This document shows positions 6,700 to 13,825 of a stretch of 34,333 nucleotides of DNA, in pieces (positions within the stretch are counted from its first letter, which is position 1; each line of letters opens with the position of its first letter). Source of the stretch: Nonomuraea corallina (lineage in GTDB: Bacteria > Actinomycetota > Actinomycetes > Streptosporangiales > Streptosporangiaceae); contig NZ_JAPNNL010000067.1 in NCBI RefSeq assembly GCF_027620315.1, forward strand, positions 1 through 34,333, read 5' to 3'. The notes under the pieces are model-generated. The model did not search any database. It was not told the DNA's origin and worked only from the letters and a program-made list of their open reading frames with translations. A program made the position numbers and the translations under genes.

Positions 6700-7332
6700 T
6701 CAGTCCTCCGGCAGGAGTGCGGGGTCGGGGCAGAGCGCGCGCAGCCTCTGCAGGACGGCGCGGCGCGAGTAGGTGATGGCCTGAGGCTCTCTGAACAGCC
6801 GTGAATGGGCGACGGCCAGCTCGCCGAGGGCTTCGATCTCGTACGCGAGCTGGGCGGGATCGACGTCGGGCCGGAGATCGCCGCACTCGACCGCCTCGGC
6901 GGCGACGCGCCGCAGGAGCGCCAGCCAGTCGCGCATCGCCTGCGAGACGCGCTCGCGCACCGGGCCGGGGCGGTCGTCGAACTCGGTCTGCACCGTCAGG
7001 AAGAAGCAGCCGCCGGGCAGCACCCGGTCGGTGTAGAAGCGCAGCCGCGCCTCGTGCAGCGCGAAGAGCCGCCGGACGCCCCTGGGGGCGTGCAGGGCGG
7101 GGGAGATGATCCGCTCGGTCCACTGGCGGACGGCCCAGTCGACGGCGTCGAGCTGGAGCTGCTCCTTGTCGCGCCAGTGGGCGAAGAACCCCGACTTGCT
7201 GATGCCGAGCGCGGTGGCCAGGCGGCTGAGGGACAACCCGTCGAGGCCCTCCACGGAGGCCAGGCTGACGGCTTGGCCGAGGATCGCCTCCCTGCTGCGC
7301 CGGCCGCGCAGCAGGCGTCCGTCGTCTGTCAT
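6700..7332 (-). CDS. TetR/AcrR family repressor, co-transcribed with a thioesterase
   Basis: A 210-residue regulator. The helix-turn-helix spans about residues 11-57 (REAILGQAVSLASVEGLDGL, then ATALGISKSGFFAHWRDKE), followed by a helical ligand-binding domain. The stop codon abuts the start of the thioesterase gene. The palindrome AACGATCGGTCGTT at 7349-7362, a typical TetR operator, lies just behind a TATAGT box (7341-7346 on the opposite strand) that is 8 nt from the ATG. The protein should therefore repress itself and the thioesterase. The inducer may be an acyl-CoA or fatty acid; that is inference from the neighbour. Confidence 0.9.
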   Translation of the reverse strand: MTDDGRLLRGRRSREAILGQAVSLASVEGLDGLSLSRLATALGISKSGFFAHWRDKEQLQLDAVDWAVRQWTERIISPALHAPRGVRRLFALHEARLRFYTDRVLPGGCFFLTVQTEFDDRPGPVRERVSQAMRDWLALLRRVAAEAVECGDLRPDVDPAQLAYEIEALGELAVAHSRLFREPQAITYSRRAVLQRLRALCPDPALLPED

Positions 7333-7340
7333 GTCTCCAT

Positions 7341-7362
7341 ACTATATGAACGATCGGTCGTT
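7341..7362 (-). promoter_or_regulatory. -10 box and TetR operator of the TetR-thioesterase operon
   Basis: Reading the minus strand, the inverted repeat AACGA-CCGA-TCGTT (7362-7349) is followed by TATAGT (7346-7341) and then the ATG 8 nt further. The operator would cover the spacer between the -35 and -10 boxes, fitting autorepression. Confidence 0.65.
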
Positions 7363-7462
7363 TAGTTTGAGAGCCGGGTGATCGCGTGGCTCACCCGTTA
7401 AACCAGCTGTTCGGCGGATAAGGAGAAAGCGACAGTAAAGCCCTTGAGCTGAGGAGATGCGC

Positions 7463-7633
7463 ATGCTGCGTCGGAGGAGCCACAAGGCCATGCTCGCCAC
7501 GGCCGCCATGGTGGGGGTGCTCGGACTGACGGGTGCCTGCGGAGGCGGGGGCGACGGTGGGGACGACGATCCGGACGTCGTGGTCACCAACCCGCAGGAC
7601 GACAACGACCAGGACGACAACGACGGCGACTGA
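7463..7633 (+). CDS. very small Asp-rich lipoprotein
   Basis: A 56-residue secreted protein. Arg-rich residues 1-9 and the hydrophobic stretch AMLATAAMVGVLGLTGA form a lipoprotein signal peptide ending in the lipobox-like LTGAC (Cys near residue 26). The short mature part is Gly-rich and then almost only Asp and Asn (DDDPDVVVTNPQDDNDQDDN). GAGGAG (7451-7456) lies 6 nt before this ATG; another ATG at 7457 is too close. The acidic tail could bind cations such as calcium. It stands alone between a TetR gene and a strong terminator. It is short but has a complete and coherent layout. Confidence 0.65.
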   Translation: MLRRRSHKAMLATAAMVGVLGLTGACGGGGDGGDDDPDVVVTNPQDDNDQDDNDGD

Positions 7634-7647
7634 GGATCGGCGGCATG

Positions 7648-7689
7648 GTCCGATCGCTCCGGGCGCGCTTCAGGGCGGAGCGATCGGAC
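7648..7689. terminator. strong bidirectional terminator hairpin
   Basis: GTCCGATCGCTCCG (7648-7661) and CGGAGCGATCGGAC (7676-7689) form a perfect 14-bp stem with a 14-nt loop. It lies between the convergent lipoprotein gene and the luciferase-like gene. Confidence 0.8.
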
Positions 7690-7710
7690 TTGCCGGGTGG
7701 CGCGAGGGCG

Positions 7711-8544
7711 TCAGAGCGCGGCGAGCAGGGCCGTCACGTGGGGGAGGGGATCGGCGGCGACGGGACGGACCAGCACCGTGTCCGCGCCCGCCGACCACAG
7801 GGCCCTGACGTGCGCCGCCGCCTCCTCGGGGGTGCCGACCGCCATCGCCACCTCCTCGGCGGCCACGTCCAGGAACGCCGCCTGCTCCGCCGCGAGGTGA
7901 CCGGGGAACCCCGGCCCGACGTGCAGGTAGGTGAAGACGACGAGTTCGTGGTCGCCGGCGGCGGCGATCTGGCCGAGCGCCTGCCGGACCCGGTCGGGGC
8001 CGAAGCCCTCGGGCAGGATCGTGCCCTGCGCCACCCGGCCCGAGAGCGCCAGCGAGCGCGGGCGCAGGACGCCCGCCAGCACCGGCGGGACCACCTCAGG
8101 CGGATGCACCAGGGACAGCCCGTCCAACTGGACCGACCGGCCCGCCATGGTCACCGTCTCGCCCCGCAGCAACGCCCGTACGGCGGTGATCGTCTCCTCC
8201 AGGAGGGCGAGCGGAGACGGCGCCGCGGCCCCCGCCCGCGCCATCCAGGCCGGCACCCCGTGCCCGATCCCCGCGGCCAGCCGGCCGGGGTGCAGCCGGG
8301 CGAGGTTGGCCAGCTCCATGGCCAGCAGCATCGGGTTGCGCAGCGGCGCCGGGGCGATGCCGAGGCCGACGCGCAGCCGGGAGGTGACGGCCAGGGCGGT
8401 GGCGGCGGAGGAGATCCCGCCGGTCCAGCCCAGGTCCTCGACCACCCACAGGTCGTCCACCCGGTCCAGGTCGTCGAGCGCGCGCGCCACCGGCACCAGC
8501 TGTTCGGGCGGCAGGTCCCTGTCGAAGATCACGCCCAGTCTCAT
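7711..8544 (-). CDS. luciferase-like (LLM class) F420/flavin-dependent oxidoreductase
   Basis: A 277-residue TIM-barrel protein of the luciferase-like monooxygenase class. It begins MRLGVIFDRDLPPEQL; the family-typical middle section is RLRVGLGIAPAPLRNPML, followed by LARLHPGRLAAGIGHG, the segment that lines the flavin/F420 site. Actinobacterial members often use coenzyme F420, which is an inference here. The ATG at 8544 overlaps the upstream GNAT stop as ATGA, so the two are translationally coupled. The gene ends 22 nt before the strong hairpin at 7648-7689, closing a minus-strand run that may start at the STAS gene. Confidence 0.88.
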   Translation of the reverse strand: MRLGVIFDRDLPPEQLVPVARALDDLDRVDDLWVVEDLGWTGGISSAATALAVTSRLRVGLGIAPAPLRNPMLLAMELANLARLHPGRLAAGIGHGVPAWMARAGAAAPSPLALLEETITAVRALLRGETVTMAGRSVQLDGLSLVHPPEVVPPVLAGVLRPRSLALSGRVAQGTILPEGFGPDRVRQALGQIAAAGDHELVVFTYLHVGPGFPGHLAAEQAAFLDVAAEEVAMAVGTPEEAAAHVRALWSAGADTVLVRPVAADPLPHVTALLAAL

Positions 8545-9383
8545 GGTGCCTCCCGAGCCATGCGCCAGTAGTAGCGGAACAGGCGGCCGACCTCGGAGTA
8601 GCCGGCCCGCAGGAACGCCGCCGCCGTCGGCGTGTTGGCCACGTCGGTGGCGGCCACGACGCGTTCGACCCCGGCCTCGGCCAGCGTCCGTGTGCCGTGG
8701 GCCAGCAGGTCGTCGACGTAGCCGCGGCCGCGGTGCTCCGGCACCACCCCGATGTAGGCGATCGAGTGGTCGTCGGGCGCGACCAGGCCGACCGGCTCGT
8801 CGTCCAGGTAGCCGAGCACGAACCAGCCGGGCTTGCCCCTGCGGTTCATCAGGTCGTCGTACATCCAGCGGGCCTCGTGCTCGGCTCCCGCCGTCGCCAG
8901 CTCCTGCCGCGTGTCGTAGTCGAGCGACCCGTACGAGATGCGTACGAGCACGTCGAGCACCCGCGCCGGGTCGAGTTCCCTGGCCGGGCGGTAGGTCAGC
9001 CGGCCGGGGTCGGCGGGCAGGTCGCTGCCGAGCCGCCATTCGAGCAGCAGCCGTTCGACCTCCATCGTGAACCCGGCGCCGGTCAGCGACTCGTGCTGGA
9101 GGGCCCGGTCGACGAGCGGTGACAGGCCGGGCGGCAGCGGGATGTCATGGATGAGCTTGGCGACCCCGGACGCGGCCTGGGCGCGGCGCAGCAGGCGCGC
9201 GGCGGCGGCCGGGTCGGGGCCCGGTTCGAACTGCCAGACGAGCACCGGCTCGGCGCCGGCGAAAGGGGCCCAGAGCGCCAGGCGGGCCGGGCCGTCCACG
9301 AAACACCACTCCGGCCGTGTCCTGCCCTCGCCGTGGGCGGACCCGAGCTGCGACCGCGCGGGCTCGGGGAACTCATCGAACAA
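8541..9383 (-). CDS. GNAT family N-acetyltransferase
   Basis: A 280-residue protein with a C-terminal GNAT domain (about 145-275). The acetyl-CoA pyrophosphate-binding loop is visible as IGVVPEHRGRGYVDDLLAHG (motif A, R/Q-x-x-G-x-G/A type), and the late motif with AAFLRAGY is also present. The N-terminal half (1-140) looks like a second, degenerate GNAT-like domain. The start is a TTG at 9383 with GGAGG 6 nt upstream. It overlaps the luciferase-like gene by 4 nt. The substrate is unknown. Confidence 0.85.
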   Translation of the reverse strand: MFDEFPEPARSQLGSAHGEGRTRPEWCFVDGPARLALWAPFAGAEPVLVWQFEPGPDPAAAARLLRRAQAASGVAKLIHDIPLPPGLSPLVDRALQHESLTGAGFTMEVERLLLEWRLGSDLPADPGRLTYRPARELDPARVLDVLVRISYGSLDYDTRQELATAGAEHEARWMYDDLMNRRGKPGWFVLGYLDDEPVGLVAPDDHSIAYIGVVPEHRGRGYVDDLLAHGTRTLAEAGVERVVAATDVANTPTAAAFLRAGYSEVGRLFRYYWRMAREAP

Positions 9384-9442
9384 CGCATGCCTCCACAGGC
9401 GAGGGGACGACCTCGGACATCGTCTCGCATGCCGGCCGGGGT

Positions 9443-9790
9443 CTACGCGGCGGTGCCGAGCGCCGCCTGCGCGTCGGCGAGTGAAGGGCTCGTCTCGAAG
9501 TGGCGGTCCAGGTTCGTGATCGTCAGCAGGTGGCTGATCATGCCCTCCTGGAGGACCAGGATCAGCCTGCCGCCGGTGCGTCGCACGTGGTTGAGCGTCG
9601 AGACCAGCACGCCCAGCCCCACGGAGTCGCAGAACGGCACCTCGCTCAGGTCCATGACCAGGTTGAGCGGGCCCGGAGTGGAGAGGACCGGCTCCAGCTC
9701 GGCCCGCAGCCGGGGCGCGCCCGCCACGTCGAGCTCACCCGAGACGCCGACGACCGTGCAGAGATCCTCCTGCCAGCACCTGACCACCAT
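9443..9790 (-). CDS. STAS-domain anti-sigma factor antagonist
   Basis: A 115-residue single STAS domain of the SpoIIAA/RsbV type. The signature VMDLSEVPFCDSVGLGVLVS contains the Ser (in CDSVGLG) that anti-sigma kinases phosphorylate; when unphosphorylated the protein frees a sigma factor by binding its anti-sigma factor. No kinase or sigma-factor gene is nearby, so its partner is encoded elsewhere. It starts 35 nt after the LCP gene ends, and the GNAT gene follows after 59 nt on the same strand. The SD is weak. Confidence 0.9.
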   Translation of the reverse strand: MVVRCWQEDLCTVVGVSGELDVAGAPRLRAELEPVLSTPGPLNLVMDLSEVPFCDSVGLGVLVSTLNHVRRTGGRLILVLQEGMISHLLTITNLDRHFETSPSLADAQAALGTAA

Positions 9791-9824
9791 GGGGAAAAGG
9801 TTGCCCTCAGGGGGGATTGTTAAC

Positions 9825-11261
9825 CTATTTCTTGCAGATGTTCTGCGTTGCGGTTTCCGCGGTCGGGGTAGCGCTCGGCTTCGCCGACGGGCTCGTCCGG
9901 GGCTTGGCCACCTTCGGCTGGTCGGCGCCGAGGACGACCTCGATCCCGTCCACGTCCGCCTGGCGCAGGTCCGCCCCCGGGATGGCGGCGGCGACCGCGC
10001 GGGCGGCGGCCTCCTGGCCGGCGGCGTGCCGCACCACCGTCTTCTTGTAGTCCTTGCGTTTGGTGTTGCCCGCGTCGTCGGGCACCCGGAAGCCGTAGGC
10101 GATCAGGGCCGTCCGCGTCCGGGCGCCGAGACCGCTGATCAGCGTGCCGTTGAGCACCTTGACCGTGACCTGGTCCGGCGCGACCGCGGCCGGCTTGGCC
10201 GACGTCCTGCCCGAAGGGCTCGCCTTCGGGGTGGGCTTGACCAGGTCCTGGTCGGCCTCGATGGCCCGGAACAGCTCGCGCGCCTTCTGCTTGTCCCACA
10301 GCACCGCCGACTCGCCGGTGGGGGTGCGGTAGTCGACGTCGGTCAGCGGCACGTCGGCGAACTGGACGTTGTCGAGCTTGACGTCCCTGAGCTGGGTGGC
10401 CAGGCCGAGCAGCCCGTCGTCGGGGTCCACCTTGATGGTGCCGAGCGTGGTGTTGACGAACGAGGCCAGCTTGGCCGGGTTGGCCAGCGTGTCGGCGCTC
10501 AGCGCGCGGTTGAGCAGGGCCGAGATCACCTGCTGCTGGCGGTCGATCCGGTCGAGGTCGGAGCGGGCGGTGGCGCGGGTGCGGGCGTAGCCCAGCGCCT
10601 GCACGCCCTGGAGCTCGTGGGTGCCGGCGGCGAGTTCGAGCCCGGTCTTGGGGTCGTTGATCGGCACGGGGGTGCAGACGGTGACGCCGCCGAGCGAGTC
10701 GACCACGTCGATGAAGCCGAGCACGTTGACCTCGATGTACCGGTTGATCTTCAGGCCGGTGGCCTGCTGGACCGTCTGCACGGTCAGCTTCGGGCCGCCG
10801 AACTGGTAGGCCGCGTTGATCTTGTGGTCGCCCTTGCCGGGGATCGTCGTCCAGGTGTCGCGCGGCAGGCTGACGACGGTGATCCTGCTGTGGTCCTCCG
10901 ACAGGTGGATCACCATCATGGTGTCGGTGCGCTGGCCGGACTCGCGGCCGAGCTTGAGCTCGTTCTGCTTCTTACGGGTGAGGTCGTCGCGCTTGTCGAC
11001 GCCGACCAGCAGGATGTTCTCCGCCCCGCGCGGCGCCGTCTCCTCCACCCCCGCGTCGACGGTGCCGATCTGGCGCGGGGTCGCCCACACCACGCCGGTG
11101 CCGACCAGCACGCCCATGGACAGCAGGCCGGCGACGATCGCGTTGCGCCGGCGCACCCGGGCGCTTCTGCGCGGCCTGCGCCGTACGCCGGCGAGCTTGA
11201 CGCCGCCGTAGGCGTCGCCGCCCACGATCACCCCGGCGTCGTCCTCGCTCGGGTCGCGCAT
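9825..11261 (-). CDS. LytR-CpsA-Psr (LCP) family wall-polymer ligase
   Basis: A 478-residue membrane-anchored enzyme. A short Arg-rich cytoplasmic tail precedes one membrane helix (about 40-60). The extracytoplasmic LCP domain follows, starting near NILLVGVDKRD and including DTMMVIHLSEDHSRITVVSL, PRDTW and the RIDRQQQVISALL motif. A LytR_C domain (KVLNGTLISGLGARTRTAL) ends the protein. LCP proteins transfer lipid-linked wall polymers (teichoic acid, arabinogalactan, capsule) to peptidoglycan. The start at 11261 is preceded by GGAGGGGGG. A divergent GT2 gene starts 85 nt away. A second LCP gene (21757-23379) bounds the other side of the CDP-alcohol block. The tail ends in NICKK. Confidence 0.92.
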   Translation of the reverse strand: MRDPSEDDAGVIVGGDAYGGVKLAGVRRRPRRSARVRRRNAIVAGLLSMGVLVGTGVVWATPRQIGTVDAGVEETAPRGAENILLVGVDKRDDLTRKKQNELKLGRESGQRTDTMMVIHLSEDHSRITVVSLPRDTWTTIPGKGDHKINAAYQFGGPKLTVQTVQQATGLKINRYIEVNVLGFIDVVDSLGGVTVCTPVPINDPKTGLELAAGTHELQGVQALGYARTRATARSDLDRIDRQQQVISALLNRALSADTLANPAKLASFVNTTLGTIKVDPDDGLLGLATQLRDVKLDNVQFADVPLTDVDYRTPTGESAVLWDKQKARELFRAIEADQDLVKPTPKASPSGRTSAKPAAVAPDQVTVKVLNGTLISGLGARTRTALIAYGFRVPDDAGNTKRKDYKKTVVRHAAGQEAAARAVAAAIPGADLRQADVDGIEVVLGADQPKVAKPRTSPSAKPSATPTAETATQNICKK

Positions 11262-11345
11262 GGCCGTGTCCCCCCTCCGTGCCGCCGGAGGATTGCGCCG
11301 TCGATTGCCGTCCTCCCGTGGTCGTACAGTAGCGTGAGCCCCGCC

Positions 11346-12362
11346 ATGAAGCAGTTCCCCGACTCGCCGCACGCGCCAGCGGAGACGCGTGGCTGGCCCC
11401 CCATCTCCGTCGTCATGCCGGTCCTCAACGAGGAGCGCCATCTCCGCGAAGCCGTCGACCAGGTCCTAGCCCAGCACTACCCGGGCGAGATCGAGGTCGT
11501 CCTCGCCATCGGACCGTCACGCGACCGCACGCAAGAGGTCGCCGACGCGATCGCCGCCGCCGACCGCCGCGTGGTCGTCGTGCCCAACCCCACCGGCCGC
11601 ACGCCCAACGCGCTCAACGCCGCCATCGCCGCCTCCCGCAACGGCATCATCGCCAGGGTCGACGGCCACGCCATGCTCCCGCCCGACTACCTGCGGGTGG
11701 CGGTCGAGACCCTGTACGAGACGGGCGCCGACAACGTCGGCGGCGTGATGGCCGCCGAGGGCGTCAGCCCGTTCCAGCAGGCCGTCGCGCGCGCGATGAC
11801 CTCGAAGATCGGGGTGGGCGCCGCGGCCTTCCACGTCGGCGGCACGGCCGGGCCCGCCGACACCGTCTATCTCGGCGTGTTCCGGCGCTCGGCGCTCGAC
11901 CGGGTGGGCGGCTACGACGAGCACTTCCAGCGCGCCCAGGACTGGGAGATGAACCACCGCATCCGCCAGACCGGCGGCCTGGTGTGGTTCCAGCCGCGGA
12001 TGCGGGTCTCCTACCGGCCGAGGCCCAACGTCAAGGCGCTGGCCAAGCAGTACTTCCACTACGGCAGGTGGCGGCGGGTGGTCGCGCGCACCCACGAGGG
12101 CACGATCAACCTGCGCTACCTCGCGCCGCCGGTCGCGGTGCTGGCGATCCTGCTCGGGCTGGTGGTCGCGCCGTTCTTCCCGCTGGGGCTGATCGTCCCC
12201 GGCGGGTACGCCGCGGCCATCGTGGCGGGGTCGATGCTGACCGGGAGCGGGCTGCCGTGGAAGGCCAGGCTGTGGCTGCCCGTGGTGTACGCGACCATGC
12301 ACATGTCGTGGGGCTGGGGCTTCCTCACCAGCCCGCGCGGGCTGGCCCGCCCGCCCCGCTGA
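11346..12362 (+). CDS. family 2 glycosyltransferase with C-terminal membrane helices
   Basis: A 338-residue GT-A fold enzyme. The N-terminal core begins ISVVMPVLNEERHLREAVDQ; the donor/metal site is near RVDGH (Asp106), and the acceptor region contains QDWEMNHRIR followed by YGRWRR. Three hydrophobic segments at about 260-327 anchor it to the membrane. The architecture resembles GT2 enzymes that build extracellular polysaccharide or glycolipid on the cytoplasmic face. The ATG at 11346 is chosen; an in-frame GTG at 11334 is possible. A TACAGT/TAGCGT box (11325-11335) lies just upstream. It is divergent from an LCP ligase gene and convergent with the IspD-SDR fusion. Confidence 0.9.
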   Translation: MKQFPDSPHAPAETRGWPPISVVMPVLNEERHLREAVDQVLAQHYPGEIEVVLAIGPSRDRTQEVADAIAAADRRVVVVPNPTGRTPNALNAAIAASRNGIIARVDGHAMLPPDYLRVAVETLYETGADNVGGVMAAEGVSPFQQAVARAMTSKIGVGAAAFHVGGTAGPADTVYLGVFRRSALDRVGGYDEHFQRAQDWEMNHRIRQTGGLVWFQPRMRVSYRPRPNVKALAKQYFHYGRWRRVVARTHEGTINLRYLAPPVAVLAILLGLVVAPFFPLGLIVPGGYAAAIVAGSMLTGSGLPWKARLWLPVVYATMHMSWGWGFLTSPRGLARPPR

Positions 12363-12381
12363 CGCCTCCGGAACCTCCCCG

Positions 12382-12412
12382 CGCCGCCTCGCCGCCCACC
12401 GGCGGGGCGGCG
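12382..12412. terminator. GC-rich bidirectional hairpin
   Basis: CGCCGCCTCGCCG (12382-12394) pairs with CGGCGGGGCGGCG (12400-12412), 13 bp with one G-T wobble and a 5-nt loop. It lies between the convergent GT2 and IspD-SDR genes. Confidence 0.6.
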
Positions 12413-12476
12413 CCCTCATGTCCGCCCACGAGTCCCGCCGGATGCCGGGAGCCGTGCGCGAAGGCGATCCGGGCGC

Positions 12477-13730
12477 TCAGGTCTCGACGACCTGGCCGGT
12501 CAGCCCGGAGACCAGGGCGTCGAGGCAGGCTCGGGCCGCCTGGCCGCCGGTCGACGGCCCGGTGAGCACCGCGTTGACGCGGACGCCGTGCCCGGCCCAC
12601 TCGGCCGCCAGCACCCGCGCCAGCTCGGCGGTCGCCGCCCTGGCCGGCGCGGCGACGCTCCCGTCGCCGCCGCCCGCCAGCAGGACGAGCGCGCCGCCGC
12701 TCTCCCTGAGCAGCGGGTACGCGGCCCGCGCGACGTTCGCCGCCCCGAGGCAGGCCAGCGCCACCGCCTCGGCGCGGGCGCCCGCCAGCTCGCCGTCCAC
12801 GGGGACGGACAGGTGGACCACGTGGTCCACGGGGCCCGCCTCGGCCAGGGCCTTGGCCGCCTGCTCCTCCGTACCGGCCAGTTGGGCGGGGAAGGAGCGC
12901 ACCGCCGCGCCGTGCCCCCCGGCCAGGGCGGCGAGCCGCGCGCCGTCGCCGAAGACCGCCAGCGTCCGGCCGCCGAGGACACGCCGGTAGTCCGCCGGGG
13001 CGGGGGCGGGCGCGCTCGCGGCGGCCAGGCGCAGCAGCCGCTCGGCGATGGACAGGTCGAGCGGGTGGGTGACCTTCAGGTTGCGCTCGCTGCCCGGCAC
13101 CAGGTGGATCGGCACCTCCGGCAGGTAGCGCAGCACCACGCCGCAGTCGTCGGTCGCCTGGCGGGTGGCGAAGTCCGGGTCGGCCATGGCCCGCCGGTAC
13201 GCCTCGCGGATCACCGACAGCCGGAACGCCTGGGGCGTCTGCGCGCGCCGCAGCCGCGACCGGTCCAGCACCTCCCGGACGAGGTCGCCCTCGGCGACCA
13301 GCACCGTGTCGGAGCTCGGGATGGCCACCTCCACGGCCTCGTACGTCTCCAGGGCGCGGACGCAGTCGGCGATGATCCGGGGCTCCAGCAGCGGGCGTAC
13401 GGCGTCGTGCAGGAGGACGTTGCACTCCCGCTCACCCACCGCCCGCAACGCCCGCCAGGTGCTCTCGGTGCGGCTCTCGCCGCCCTCGACGACCGCGGTC
13501 ACCTTGCCGAACCCGCACCGCCGCACCAGCTCGCGCACCGGCTCCACGAACCCCGGCGTCATCAGCACGACCACCTCGTCGATGGCGTCGGACGCGTCGA
13601 AGAGCGCGATGGTGTGCTCCAGGATCGTCCGCCCGGCGAGCTTGATGAGCTGTTTCGGCTCGGTGTGTCCGACACGCTGACCGACGCCGCCCGCGAGAAC
13701 CACGCCGATGGAGGGCAGCCGAGAAATCAT
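12477..13730 (-). CDS. IspD/TarI-like cytidylyltransferase fused to a degenerate SDR domain
   Basis: A 417-residue two-domain protein. Residues 1-235 are an IspD/TarI cytidylyltransferase: VVLAGGVGQR (10-19) with Lys26, EGGESRTES, HDAVRP, RAQTPQAF and GSERNLKVTHPLDL are all in place. Residues about 250-417 follow the SDR fold (ending VRVNAVLTGPSTGG) but lack the Gly-rich cofactor loop and the YxxxK catalytic pair; the matching stretch reads APARAAT. The layout equals the Bcs1/TarIJ-type fusions that make CDP-ribitol from ribulose-5-phosphate, but reduction looks lost here. The N-half may be the CTP:polyol-phosphate transferase of the CDP-alcohol block, or less likely a true IspD. The ATG at 13730 has TACCCT 6 nt upstream, so the message may be leaderless. 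Confidence 0.88.
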   Translation of the reverse strand: MISRLPSIGVVLAGGVGQRVGHTEPKQLIKLAGRTILEHTIALFDASDAIDEVVVLMTPGFVEPVRELVRRCGFGKVTAVVEGGESRTESTWRALRAVGERECNVLLHDAVRPLLEPRIIADCVRALETYEAVEVAIPSSDTVLVAEGDLVREVLDRSRLRRAQTPQAFRLSVIREAYRRAMADPDFATRQATDDCGVVLRYLPEVPIHLVPGSERNLKVTHPLDLSIAERLLRLAAASAPAPAPADYRRVLGGRTLAVFGDGARLAALAGGHGAAVRSFPAQLAGTEEQAAKALAEAGPVDHVVHLSVPVDGELAGARAEAVALACLGAANVARAAYPLLRESGGALVLLAGGGDGSVAAPARAATAELARVLAAEWAGHGVRVNAVLTGPSTGGQAARACLDALVSGLTGQVVET

Positions 13731-13736
13731 AGTTCG

Positions 13737-13742
13737 AGGGTA
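13737..13742 (-). promoter_or_regulatory. -10-like TACCCT, 6 nt before the IspD-SDR start
   Basis: On the minus strand TACCCT is followed by CGAACT and the ATG. There is no SD sequence, which fits a leaderless transcript. Confidence 0.45.
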
Positions 13743-13825
13743 ACGGTCCTGGTCCGTGCTATCGCGTGGACCGATCGCTACGCTGTGTGTCACGCGCTCC
13801 CTCATCGCACGGGAGGATCCGCGCC

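Noticed and set aside
9147..12362. A single plus-strand open frame of about 1,070 codons
   Set aside because: Only its last about 340 codons (from 11346) encode a GT2 enzyme. The upstream part is antisense to GNAT, STAS and LCP genes with clear domains and is an artefact of high GC.
12477..13730. Housekeeping IspD of the MEP isoprenoid pathway
   Set aside because: The fused SDR-like domain and the CDP-alcohol neighbours fit TarI/Bcs1-type enzymes better, although IspD activity cannot be strictly excluded from sequence.
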